A stretch of 15,503 bases of DNA from an uncultured Chloroflexota bacterium (lineage in GTDB: Bacteria; Chloroflexota; Anaerolineae; B4-G1; DUEL01), in contig CAKZOY010000067.1 in NCBI GenBank assembly GCA_937138275.1, positions 1 to 15,503 on the forward strand, given 5' to 3'. A model generated the notes under the pieces. It made no database searches and was not told the DNA's origin. It was given only the letters and a program-made list of their open reading frames with translations. Both the position numbers and the translations under genes were made by a program. Position 1 is the first letter of the stretch. Every line of letters begins with the position of its first letter. Below, one piece after another: positions 1 to 6,800 of this stretch.

Positions 1-62
1 ATTTTGTGTTGGGCCAGGACCGCCTCAATGCGGTCGGCCTGGTATTCCAGCATTCGGCGCAT
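1..62 (-). CDS. 5' end of an SOS-type regulated gene, possibly FtsK/translocase-related (partial)
   Basis: Only the first 20 codons lie in the window; the gene runs off the left edge. The start ATG at 62-60 is preceded by a strong ribosome binding site (GAAGGAGGG, 6-7 nt upstream). The visible peptide begins MRRMLEYQADRIEAVLAQHK. A second in-frame ATG lies at 53-51, but the RBS spacing favours the first. The short N-terminus recalls the start of FtsK/SpoIIIE-like DNA translocases seen in Chloroflexota, but 20 residues cannot prove this. The upstream region holds a consensus promoter and a LexA-type operator, so the product is probably DNA-damage induced. A real gene start is likely; the product name is a guess. 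Confidence 0.6.
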   Translation of the reverse strand, partial: MRRMLEYQADRIEAVLAQHK

Positions 63-140
63 CGGACCCTCCTTCGGACGGCATGCAGGAGTGAATCTTC
101 CGGTCAAAGCGAAGCGTCGGGCATGCTGCCCATGTGAATT

Positions 141-154
141 AGAACAAATGTTCT
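141..154. promoter_or_regulatory. LexA (SOS) operator, GAAC-N4-GTTC type
   Basis: AGAACAAATGTTCT is an almost perfect palindrome and an exact match to GAACNNNNGTTC, the LexA/DinR box known from Gram-positive bacteria and some other phyla. It lies about 6-20 nt after the predicted start of the minus-strand transcript, where a bound repressor would block RNA polymerase. Sequence and placement are observed; repression by LexA is inferred. Confidence 0.75.
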
Positions 155-166
155 GTTGCTTGCGCT

Positions 167-196
167 ATTATACCCCCGCGCGCCGGGCCGTGTCAA
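167..196 (-). promoter_or_regulatory. Consensus sigma-70-type promoter for the minus-strand gene at 62
   Basis: On the minus strand, TTGACA (196-191) and TATAAT (172-167) are both perfect consensus hexamers with an 18-bp spacer. Transcription should start near 160, giving a leader of about 100 nt before the ATG at 62. The LexA-like box lies just downstream of this start. Confidence 0.8.
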
Positions 197-260
197 GAAG
201 TATATCGCCAGAATATCGTTAAATTTATCCCAATATTCGCTGCCTGCGGAGAGTTCAGGG

Positions 261-393
261 CTTGTGCAGCAATTCGCCCCGCATGGGAAAGAGGTGGGGT
301 GTGGGGTTTGTGGGGGCGGCGAAGCCGCCCCCACAAACCCCACTTTTCCCTTTCACGGGCACGCTGCTACCCGAAAGGGATTTGCTACACAAA
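261..393. repeat. MITE-like palindromic repeat, copy 1
   Basis: This element of about 133 bp has imperfect terminal inverted repeats: CTTGTGCAGCAATTC at the left, and a right end which reads TTGTGTAGCAAATCCC on the minus strand. Its centre is a perfect 20-bp stem (301-320 with 324-343) around a GAA triloop. A second copy lies in opposite orientation at 10489-10623. The two copies agree along their whole length, and about 50 central bases are identical. No coding capacity is evident. It separates the SOS-type gene from the signalling operon. Confidence 0.8.
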
Positions 394-412
394 CCCCGTT
401 CACGCGGGATAT

Positions 413-441
413 TTGCCCATTGGGACAAATTCGGGTACACT
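413..441 (+). promoter_or_regulatory. Possible weak promoter for the macro-domain/kinase operon
   Basis: TTGCCC (413-418) and TACACT (436-441) are separated by 17 bp, each matching 4 of 6 consensus bases. Predicted initiation near 448 would leave almost no leader before the ATG at 461, close to the ribosome binding site, so the call is tentative. Confidence 0.35.
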
Positions 442-460
442 ACAGCAGGGAGGTAAGCAT

Positions 461-1018
461 ATGAAGGCACGGATAGGGAACACCGTTCTGGAACTGGTAG
501 AAGGCGACATCACCGAGATGGGAACGGACGCCATCGTGAACGCGGCCAACGAGTACCTGGCCCATGGGGGTGGCGTGGCCGGAGCGATCGCGCGCAAGGG
601 TGGCCCCGTCATCCAGCGGGAAAGCGACGAGTGGGTCCGTCGGCACGGCCTGGTGCCCACCGGCTCCGCGGCTATCACGTCGGGGGGCAATCTGAAGGCC
701 CACTACGTCATCCATGCCGTCGGTCCCATATACGACGGGACGCCCCGTTCGGCGGAACTGCTGGCCTCGGCGGTGCGTTCCGCGCTGAAAATGGCCGACG
801 ACCACGGCCTGAAGTCCATCGCCCTGCCCGCCATCAGCACCGGCATCTTCGGATACCCGATGGAGGAGGCCGCGGAGGTGATGCTGCGCACCGCCATCGT
901 GTATCTCCAGGGGCAAACCGGACTGGAACGGGTCGTTTTCTGCCTGTACGGCCGTTCGGCGTACGAGACCTTTGCGGCGGTTTTGAAACAGATAACCGGC
1001 GCCCAGACGGCCGAATGA
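461..1018 (+). CDS. Macro-domain protein (ADP-ribose binding / O-acetyl-ADP-ribose deacetylase family)
   Basis: The 185-aa protein is one complete macro domain. Visible family motifs are GDIT (residues 15-18), the NAAN substrate motif (27-30), the glycine-rich GGGVAGAI loop (36-43) and STGIFGYP (126-133), which together bind ADP-ribose. Relatives of the MacroD type hydrolyse O-acetyl-ADP-ribose or remove ADP-ribose from proteins in the cytoplasm; the exact substrate is not readable here. The start at 461 is set by the RBS GGGAGG at 448-453. The open frame continues upstream to 299, but that part crosses the MITE-like repeat and is not coding. It is the first gene of a plus-strand run into two histidine kinases, with a 44-bp gap to the next. 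Confidence 0.9.
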   Translation: MKARIGNTVLELVEGDITEMGTDAIVNAANEYLAHGGGVAGAIARKGGPVIQRESDEWVRRHGLVPTGSAAITSGGNLKAHYVIHAVGPIYDGTPRSAELLASAVRSALKMADDHGLKSIALPAISTGIFGYPMEEAAEVMLRTAIVYLQGQTGLERVVFCLYGRSAYETFAAVLKQITGAQTAE

Positions 1019-1062
1019 ACTCCCGTCCCTCATCGCCGGGGGACCTTTCACGGGGAACGACT

Positions 1063-2220
1063 ATGGATCAACCTGTCCGCATTCTGGTCATAGACGACGA
1101 GGTCGGCATCCGCGAGGGCTGCCGAAGGGTGCTGGCCCCGCAGGGGTTTCTGGTAGATACGGCCGAAAACGGCCCCATCGGCCTGCGCAAACTCCGGGAA
1201 AACCGCTACGATATCTTGCTCCTGGACATCATGATGCCCGGAATGAGCGGCCTGGAGGTGCTCCGACAGGTTCGCCTGATAGACCCCGACCTCATCTGTA
1301 TCATCATCACCGGCTACGCCACGGTGGAACTGGCCGTCCAGGCCATCCGCGAGGGGGCCCAGGACTTCGTCGCCAAGCCCTTCACCGCCGAACTCCTGCT
1401 CCAGTTCATCCAGCGGGAACTGGAACGCCGAACCCTGCGGCGCGAGGCGGAGCGGGTGCGGGCACTGGAAGAAGAGGCGCGGGAACTGACTCGCGCCAAG
1501 GCGGAACTCCAGAAACTGGAGGCCGTGGAGGGCCGCTTTATGCTCACCCTCGTCCACATCCTGCGCGCCCCCGTCGCCGTCCTGCAGAACTCCATCCAGT
1601 TGATCCGCAAGGGCTACATCCCCCCCGAAGAACAGCCGGAACTCCTGGAGCGGGCCGAACAGCGGGCCGGGGAGTTGCTGGCGACCCTGGATGACCTGCT
1701 GCTCCTGGCCTATCTGAAGGAACGAATCGGCTTCAGCCGGGCGGAGACCGTCTCGCTGGCGGAGGTCCTGGAGGGTGTCCTGGCTTCCCTGAAAGCCCGC
1801 GCCGACCGGCAGGGGGTCACGCTGGAGGTAGACGTGCGGGATTCTCCCAGAGTACGGGCCAATCCCGACCACATCCGGGCCCTCTGGAGCCACCTGGTGG
1901 ATAACGGCATCCGCTACACCCCCTCCGGCGGCCGGGTGAGGGTCACTCTGGAGGCGGACCGGGAACGGGGGTTGGCTGTCGGCGCGGTCTCCGATACGGG
2001 TATCGGCATCCCACCGAACGAAATCCCGCGCATATTTGAGGAATTCTACCGTACCGAAGAGGCCAAACGGATGCAGGAGATGGGGACCGGCCTGGGACTG
2101 TGCATTGTCCGGCAGGTCATAGAGATGTACGAAGGGACCATTGAGGTGGATTCGGAAGTCGGTCGGGGGACGACCTTCCGCTTCACGCTTCCTCTGGCCG
2201 AAACGGGAGGCGCGGAATGA
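1063..2220 (+). CDS. Receiver-histidine kinase hybrid (REC-HisKA-HATPase), soluble
   Basis: The 385-aa protein has no membrane segment. An N-terminal receiver (about 5-120) has the acidic pair D11/D12, phosphoacceptor D55 in LLLDIMMPG and K105. A charged helical linker (about 120-157) follows. The DHp region (about 158-222) has its H-box as VHILRAP with H165. The ATPase domain (about 255-380) has N281 in the N-box, D311 in DTGIGIP and GTGLGL at 340-345. In the H-box the residue after His is Ile instead of Glu/Asp, and the +4 position is Ala instead of Thr/Asn. Start at 1063 fits the receiver fold. An alternative ATG at 1015, overlapping the macro gene stop, would add 16 unconserved residues. 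Its stop overlaps the next gene (ATGA), so the two are likely co-translated. Confidence 0.9.
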   Translation: MDQPVRILVIDDEVGIREGCRRVLAPQGFLVDTAENGPIGLRKLRENRYDILLLDIMMPGMSGLEVLRQVRLIDPDLICIIITGYATVELAVQAIREGAQDFVAKPFTAELLLQFIQRELERRTLRREAERVRALEEEARELTRAKAELQKLEAVEGRFMLTLVHILRAPVAVLQNSIQLIRKGYIPPEEQPELLERAEQRAGELLATLDDLLLLAYLKERIGFSRAETVSLAEVLEGVLASLKARADRQGVTLEVDVRDSPRVRANPDHIRALWSHLVDNGIRYTPSGGRVRVTLEADRERGLAVGAVSDTGIGIPPNEIPRIFEEFYRTEEAKRMQEMGTGLGLCIVRQVIEMYEGTIEVDSEVGRGTTFRFTLPLAETGGAE

Positions 2221-4193
2221 GAAACTTTTTGCTTCGCCTTCTGGGCGGACGGTTGCGGGTTGTGCTGACGGTGGCCTTCGCGCTGGTGGCTGCTCTGACG
2301 GTGGGACTGAACGCGCTGGTCATCTCGCGGGTGCTCAATGACTACCTCTCCGCTGCGGAGGCGGAGCGGGTGGCGCGGGATATGAAACTGGCCGAGGCGT
2401 TCTACCAACTCAAACTGGAGGAAGTGGCGGCCATCAGCCACCGGCTGGTGCTGGACCAGTGGGTGGTGGAGAATTTCTCGGCCGCCAGGGCCGGGAATGA
2501 GAAGGCCATCGGAATCATTGACCGGCAAATTACCAACAAGATCACCGTGCTGGCTCTGGGCGGTACCCACCTCATCGCCGTCCTGGACGCCGACGGCAAC
2601 CTGGTGGTGGGGAAAGTCCTCTGGCCGGAGGGACATCGTTCTCCCGTCCTGACCGACGGCCGATTCGGCGACCTGCCGATTGTCCGGACGGTGCTGGATT
2701 CGGGCAAGCCCCAGGCGGCCACCGAAGTCATCCCTCTCCAGTACCTGGCTCAGGTGAGGTTGGACCGTCAGGCCTACATCCCGCTGCTGGATACGCCGCT
2801 GGCGGCGCCGGAGCCCTTTGACCCCCGGGAGGGCACTGCGGGCCTGGCCCTGGTGGGCGTCTCCCCCCTGAAAGACCCGTCCGGCCGCCTGGTGGGCGCG
2901 GTCCTTTCGGCCTATATGTTCAACAACGACTACACCCTGGTGGACCGGATCAAAGAAGTCGCCGGGATAGACACCGTCACCATCTTTCTGGGCGACCTGC
3001 GCGTCTCCACCAACGTGACCGACGAGGCCAGGCGGCGGGCCATCGGCACGCGCATCTCCCAGGCCGTGCGCCAGGTCGTCCTGGAGGAAGGGCGGGAATA
3101 CGTGGGCCGCGCGTTCGTCGTCAAAGAATGGTACATCACCCGCTACGAGCCATTGCGCGACCACCAGGGCAATGTGGTCGGCAGTTTGTATGTCGGGGCG
3201 CGCGAGGCGGCATTTCTGGGACTGGTGCACACCTTCAACCAGCAGGTCGCCCTGATCGCGGCCATCTGTATTGTGCTGGCCGGGGTGATCGCCATCCCCA
3301 TCGGGTACGTCATCACTCACCCGATCACGGAACTGGTCGCCGCACACCGCCGCCTGGCCGAGGGCGATATGAACGTCCGGGTGGAGACCCGCGGCAACGG
3401 CGAACTGGCTATCCTGGGACGTTCGTTCAACGCGATGGCGGCGATGCTCCACCACACCCAGCAGGAACTGCTCCACAAAGAGAAACTGGCCTCTATGGGA
3501 CAACTGGCGGCCGGAGTTGCCCACGAACTGAACAACCCGCTGGGGACGATTCTCCTCTTTGCCGAAGCGGTTCAGCGGGAACTCTCCTCGGACGACCCAC
3601 ACCGGGAAGACCTGAAGATGATCATCCAGGAGACGGCCCGCGCCAAAAAAATCGTTGCCGACCTGCTGAACTTCGCCCGCCAGCAGGAAGTGCTGGCCCA
3701 GGATACCGACCTGCACGCCCTGCTGGAGCAGGTCATAGAGAACCTGCGCCATCAACCGATGTTCGCGCAGGTAGAGATCGTTCGGGACTACGGTTCGGAT
3801 GTCCCCATCATCCAGGCCGACCCCGCCCAATTGCAGCAGGTCTTCATTAATCTCCTGAACAATGCCGCCGAAGCGATTGAGGGGCCTGGGACTATCACCA
3901 TCTCCACCCGGTCGCTCAACGGTCAGGTGGGAATCTGCATCGCCGATACCGGGTGTGGAATTCCGGAGGAGAACCTGGGGAAGATATTTACTCCCTTCTT
4001 CACCACCAAGCCGCCGGGGAAGGGGACCGGTCTGGGGCTTTCCATCGTCTACGGTATTGTCAAGATGCATCGGGGACAGATCGGGGTACAGAGCGAGGTC
4101 GGGAAGGGGACAACGTTCACCATCACCCTGCCGATGCGGTGGGCGGGGGAGGTGGAACGGCCCCGGATGGTGGAAAGGGATGTGATCGGATAG
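2217..4193 (+). CDS. Membrane sensor histidine kinase (Cache-HAMP-HisKA-HATPase)
   Basis: The 658-aa sensor starts at an ATGA overlap with the previous gene. A first transmembrane helix (about 13-35) is followed by about 300 extracytoplasmic residues. Their second half (RVSTNV, YVGRAFVV, YEPLRD, VGSLYVG) looks like a Cache_3-type ligand-binding domain. A second membrane helix (about 344-366), a HAMP linker (about 366-420), and a canonical H-box HELNNPLG with H436 follow. The ATPase domain has N549 (NLLNNA), D577 (ADTGCGIP) and KGTGLGLS. It should sense a small extracytoplasmic molecule and autophosphorylate. The likely phosphate acceptors nearby are the receiver of the preceding gene and the single-domain regulator at 4269-4652. 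The ligand cannot be read from the sequence. Confidence 0.93.
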   Translation: MRNFLLRLLGGRLRVVLTVAFALVAALTVGLNALVISRVLNDYLSAAEAERVARDMKLAEAFYQLKLEEVAAISHRLVLDQWVVENFSAARAGNEKAIGIIDRQITNKITVLALGGTHLIAVLDADGNLVVGKVLWPEGHRSPVLTDGRFGDLPIVRTVLDSGKPQAATEVIPLQYLAQVRLDRQAYIPLLDTPLAAPEPFDPREGTAGLALVGVSPLKDPSGRLVGAVLSAYMFNNDYTLVDRIKEVAGIDTVTIFLGDLRVSTNVTDEARRRAIGTRISQAVRQVVLEEGREYVGRAFVVKEWYITRYEPLRDHQGNVVGSLYVGAREAAFLGLVHTFNQQVALIAAICIVLAGVIAIPIGYVITHPITELVAAHRRLAEGDMNVRVETRGNGELAILGRSFNAMAAMLHHTQQELLHKEKLASMGQLAAGVAHELNNPLGTILLFAEAVQRELSSDDPHREDLKMIIQETARAKKIVADLLNFARQQEVLAQDTDLHALLEQVIENLRHQPMFAQVEIVRDYGSDVPIIQADPAQLQQVFINLLNNAAEAIEGPGTITISTRSLNGQVGICIADTGCGIPEENLGKIFTPFFTTKPPGKGTGLGLSIVYGIVKMHRGQIGVQSEVGKGTTFTITLPMRWAGEVERPRMVERDVIG

Positions 4194-4196
4194 AGA

Positions 4197-4243
4197 GGGA
4201 AATTCGTGGCGGGCGGCCTTCGGCCGCCCGCCACGAATTTCCC
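4197..4243. terminator. Long perfect hairpin between convergent operons
   Basis: A perfect 22-bp stem (4197-4218 with 4222-4243) closes on a TTC triloop. It begins four bases after the plus-strand kinase stop and sits between two convergent operons, so it could stop transcription from both sides. It has no adjacent T-run and resembles the central hairpin of the MITE-like repeats in architecture, so it may instead be a REP-like repeat. Confidence 0.6.
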
Positions 4244-4247
4244 GACA

Positions 4248-4277
4248 GGGGCGATGGGCACGTCGCCCCTACTTTTT
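4248..4277 (+). terminator. Intrinsic terminator of the macro/kinase operon
   Basis: The arms GGGGCGA (4248-4254) and TCGCCCC (4263-4269) enclose an 8-nt loop and are followed by ACTTTTT (T-run 4273-4277) on the plus strand. This is a plausible rho-independent terminator. Its right arm touches the stop codon of the convergent response-regulator gene (4271-4269), and its T-run lies inside that gene. Confidence 0.55.
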
Positions 4278-4652
4278 CTCCGCCAGCATCGCCTCTATGC
4301 GCGCCAGCAGCGCATCCGGGTCTATCGGCTTGTGAATCCACTCGTCCACCGGGATGTACTCGTCCGACGGCAGCGCTGCCTGCGCCCGCGCCCCCGTCAG
4401 CGACGTCACCATAATCACCGGCACATCCCGCAACTGCGGGTCCTGCGCCATCTCCCGGCTCACGTCCAGCCCGTCCAGAATGTAGGACATCATAATGTCC
4501 AGCAACACCAGATCGGGCTTCTCCTGCCGCATGACCCTGAGCGCCTGCTGACCGCTGGCGGCCGTTATCACCTCGTATCCCTTGGCGCGCAGGATTCTGC
4601 GCGTCAGGTTGACGAAATCCGGATCGTCGTCCACTACCAGTATCTTGGCCAT
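4269..4652 (-). CDS. Stand-alone response regulator (CheY-like receiver)
   Basis: The 127-aa protein is a single receiver domain with no DNA-binding or enzymatic output. It shows the acidic triad D8-D10, phosphoacceptor D52 in LVLLDIMM, the conserved VTS and the IHKPI lysine. After D52 the sequence SYILDGLD gives a longer beta3-alpha3 loop than usual. The start at 4652 is supported by GGAAAGGAG just upstream. It lies only 21 bp behind the cytochrome b gene, so it is the last gene of the hydrogenase operon. It should act by protein-protein contact or as a relay step, perhaps with the kinases encoded by the convergent operon. Confidence 0.93.
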   Translation of the reverse strand: MAKILVVDDDPDFVNLTRRILRAKGYEVITAASGQQALRVMRQEKPDLVLLDIMMSYILDGLDVSREMAQDPQLRDVPVIMVTSLTGARAQAALPSDEYIPVDEWIHKPIDPDALLARIEAMLAEKK

Positions 4653-4673
4653 AATCTGGCTCCTTTCCCCAGG

Positions 4674-5399
4674 CTAATGCTTCCCCTCGGCCGCGGCGCG
4701 CTTCTTCGCCTCGTAGATCTCCATCGCCCGCTTGGGGCCGTAGAACCACCGGGCGTGGTGCTCCGCCGCATACTCCGCCGAGACCACCCCAAAGCGCATG
4801 CTGACCAGTCCGGCCCACATCAGCGGGTGCGCCACCGCCAGGTAGAGATGGACGAGGAACATACAGACCGAGACGATCATCATCAGGTCGTGGACGATCA
4901 CCAGCCAGCGGAAGAGTTCCGGCGGGATGATCCCCTTGCCGAACCACATCGGCACGCCGGTGATCCCGAAGACGGCCCAGGCGATGATCATCACCAGCCC
5001 GTTCAGTTTCTCTCCCGCATTGAAGCGGCCCTGGGGCGGCATCGCCTCGTGTTTACCCAGAAGGTAGTAGGCGGGGGCTCCCTTCAGCCAGCCGATGTCC
5101 TCCTTGCGGGGCAGGAACTCCCGGATGTGCAGGAGCAACCGGCGGGGCTGGAAGGCGTAGTAGATGATGGGCAGGAGGCCGAAGAGGACGGCCGCTACGC
5201 GGTGGATCAGCCGGATGAACAACCCCGCCTCCCCCTGGGCCAGGGGCTGGAGGAAGGGGAAGTAGAGAATCATCCCGGTGACCGCCAGAGGGACGAAGGT
5301 CGCCGTATGGAGCCAATGGCCCAATCGTTCCAGCGCCGTATACTTGGGAATCCACTGAATGGTTATCGCTTCCGCACGGTCTTTGAGTTGGACGGTCAT
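4674..5399 (-). CDS. Cytochrome b subunit of the hydrogenase complex (formate dehydrogenase gamma/FdnI-like)
   Basis: The 241-aa protein has four predicted membrane helices (about 24-51, 61-84, 129-154, 164-190). Histidines in helix 1 (ERLGHWLH), helix 2 (LIHRVAA) and helix 4 (VHDL, VHLYLAVAHP) fit axial ligands for two b-type haems. The family (FdnI-like and the hydrogenase HyaC-like cytochromes) passes electrons from a periplasmic iron-sulfur subunit to the quinone pool. The start overlaps the stop of the iron-sulfur gene (ATGA at 5399-5396), implying stoichiometric synthesis. The cytoplasmic C-terminal tail is rich in Ala, Lys and Glu. In this operon it would be the membrane anchor of the hydrogenase rather than of a formate dehydrogenase, since no formate dehydrogenase catalytic subunit is present. 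Confidence 0.9.
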   Translation of the reverse strand: MTVQLKDRAEAITIQWIPKYTALERLGHWLHTATFVPLAVTGMILYFPFLQPLAQGEAGLFIRLIHRVAAVLFGLLPIIYYAFQPRRLLLHIREFLPRKEDIGWLKGAPAYYLLGKHEAMPPQGRFNAGEKLNGLVMIIAWAVFGITGVPMWFGKGIIPPELFRWLVIVHDLMMIVSVCMFLVHLYLAVAHPLMWAGLVSMRFGVVSAEYAAEHHARWFYGPKRAMEIYEAKKRAAAEGKH

Positions 5400-6319
5400 C
5401 GCACTTCCTCCATCCGAATCTTCCGGCGGACGAAGAGGAAGACACCCAGAATTCCCGCTAACGCCACGCCGAAGAGTGCGTTGCCCAGGGGCTGGATCAC
5501 TTTCTGCCAGAAGCGCGCCAGTGCGGGCGACCCGGGAGCCGCGGGCAGACCGTACTGGGCGGGTTCATCCAGCAGGATGCTCAGTCGGTGCAACCCCCCC
5601 AGTTCCGTCTCCCCGTAAATCCGCGCGTTCATCCCGCGGGCCTGCAACTCAGCCACGCGCGCCCGGGCCACTTCCAGCAGTTCCGCCCGCTTGCCCCACT
5701 GCAGAGCGCCCACCGGGCAGACCTCCGCGCAGGAAGGACCTCCCAGCCCGTTCCAGACGCGGTCCTGACAGAACGTGCACTTGGCCGACTTCGCCGCGCC
5801 GGTCCAGATATTGGCCGTCTGGAGATGGGGAACGCCGAAGGGGCAGAACTGGGTGCAGTACCCGCAACCGTTGCACTTCTCCCGGTCCAGGGCTACGAAA
5901 CCCCGCTCGTCGTGGAACAGCGCCCCCGTGGGGCAGACGGCAACACAGGCCGCGTCGGTGCAGTGCATGCACTGATAGCAGAAAAAGTGCCAGCCCGTGT
6001 CCGTCTGTTTCAGTTTGATGATGGTCCAGGTGATGGCCGAGAGGTCCGTTGGGGACTCGTAGATGCCCAGGGCATCGGTGCTTTCCGCAGGGAGATTGTT
6101 CCATCGCTTGCAGGCCATCTGACAGGCCCGGCAACCGACACATTTGACGGGATCGTACAAAATGGCCAACTCCTCAGGAGAAGCCGCGCGGGGCGCTGAG
6201 GGGGAGGTCAGCCCTTCAGCCAGGGGAATGCCCAGCCCCAGGACTGAGAGGCCCAGAAACTCCCGACGGCTCATCGTCGGAGTCGCCTGACCATTCGGAG
6301 ATGGGTTATTTCGCTTCAC
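5396..6319 (-). CDS. Tat-exported four-cluster ferredoxin subunit (HybA/FdnH-like) of the hydrogenase
   Basis: The 307-aa protein starts at a GTG (6319-6317) preceded by GGAGGAGGAACT. An upstream ATG at 6430 would run deep into the protease gene and lacks an RBS. A twin-arginine signal (SRREFLGL, residues 17-24) is followed by a hydrophobic stretch. Four cysteine groups follow: CVGCRACQMAC, CYQCMHCTDAACVAVCP, CNGCGYCTQFCP and a split CTFC...CAEVCP, sixteen cysteines in all and enough for four [4Fe-4S] clusters. A C-terminal membrane helix (PLGNALFGVALAGILGVFLF) precedes a basic end. This layout matches E. coli HybA, which wires hydrogenase 2 to its membrane partner. It overlaps the protease gene upstream by 14 bp and the cytochrome b gene downstream by 4 bp. 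Confidence 0.92.
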   Translation of the reverse strand: MKRNNPSPNGQATPTMSRREFLGLSVLGLGIPLAEGLTSPSAPRAASPEELAILYDPVKCVGCRACQMACKRWNNLPAESTDALGIYESPTDLSAITWTIIKLKQTDTGWHFFCYQCMHCTDAACVAVCPTGALFHDERGFVALDREKCNGCGYCTQFCPFGVPHLQTANIWTGAAKSAKCTFCQDRVWNGLGGPSCAEVCPVGALQWGKRAELLEVARARVAELQARGMNARIYGETELGGLHRLSILLDEPAQYGLPAAPGSPALARFWQKVIQPLGNALFGVALAGILGVFLFVRRKIRMEEVR

Positions 6320-6800
6320 AGTTCCTCCTCCTGGTGGGTTGGATACCCCATTGCTGGAGTTCCGCCAGAACGTTCTGGGCCAGGGTCTCCACCTGAGCGG
6401 CCACAGGGGGCGAGAGTTCCAGTCCCACATCCAGGACGGCCGGCTGAATGCCCCAGAGGACCACCTGCTCGGGATACCGGTCCAGCAACCGGGCCGCCGC
6501 CAGCAGGTCGTTGACGCCCATCTGGTGGAGGGATATCGGAGTGCGGAAAATCGCCATCACTTCATCCCCCTCCAGCCGGGCCACCGTTCCCGCTGGAGCG
6601 TCCATCTGGACGGCATCCACAATCAGCAGCCGCTGAGCGTCCTCCACGTAGGGCAGGAGGTCCAGCCCCAGCGTCCCGCCGTCCATCAGGTCCACCTCCT
6701 GCGGGAACTCGTACCGTTCCTGCAGGAGGCGGACGATGTGGACACCGACTCCCTCATCGCTCAGGAGGATGTTCCCCAGCCCAAGGACCAGTGTCTTCAC
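6306..6800 (-). CDS. [NiFe] hydrogenase maturation protease (HyaD/HybD/HycI family)
   Basis: The 164-aa protein starts at a GTG whose GTGA overlaps the large-subunit stop (6800-6797). The N-terminal motif TLVLGLGNILLSDEGVGVH has the family's nickel-sensing Glu in DEGVG. LMDGGTLGLDLL and LLIVDAVQ provide the second acidic ligand region, and LHQMGVNDLL the conserved His. These endopeptidases remove the C-terminal tail of the large subunit once nickel is inserted. The position directly behind the large subunit, whose cleavage site is intact, supports this role. An upstream ATG in frame at 6881 would lie inside the large-subunit gene and is not favoured. Confidence 0.93.
   Translation of the reverse strand: MKTLVLGLGNILLSDEGVGVHIVRLLQERYEFPQEVDLMDGGTLGLDLLPYVEDAQRLLIVDAVQMDAPAGTVARLEGDEVMAIFRTPISLHQMGVNDLLAAARLLDRYPEQVVLWGIQPAVLDVGLELSPPVAAQVETLAQNVLAELQQWGIQPTRRRNCEAK

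Noticed and set aside
261..393. Hairpin repeats as CRISPR units
   Set aside because: There are only two copies 10 kb apart, in opposite orientation, with no spacers and no cas genes.
299..460. N-terminal extension of the macro-domain protein
   Set aside because: It would translate the palindromic repeat. The family start and the RBS both point to 461.
2046..4070. 674-codon open frame on the minus strand
   Set aside because: It is antisense to two clearly recognised kinases. Long antisense frames are expected at this GC content, and its product is His/Gln/Asp-rich without family motifs.
4206..5618. 470-codon open frame on the plus strand
   Set aside because: It is antisense to the response regulator and cytochrome b genes and has an arginine/histidine-rich shadow composition.
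4674..6319. Formate dehydrogenase genes
   Set aside because: The iron-sulfur and cytochrome subunits resemble FdnH/FdnI, but the operon has a [NiFe] hydrogenase and no molybdopterin catalytic subunit.
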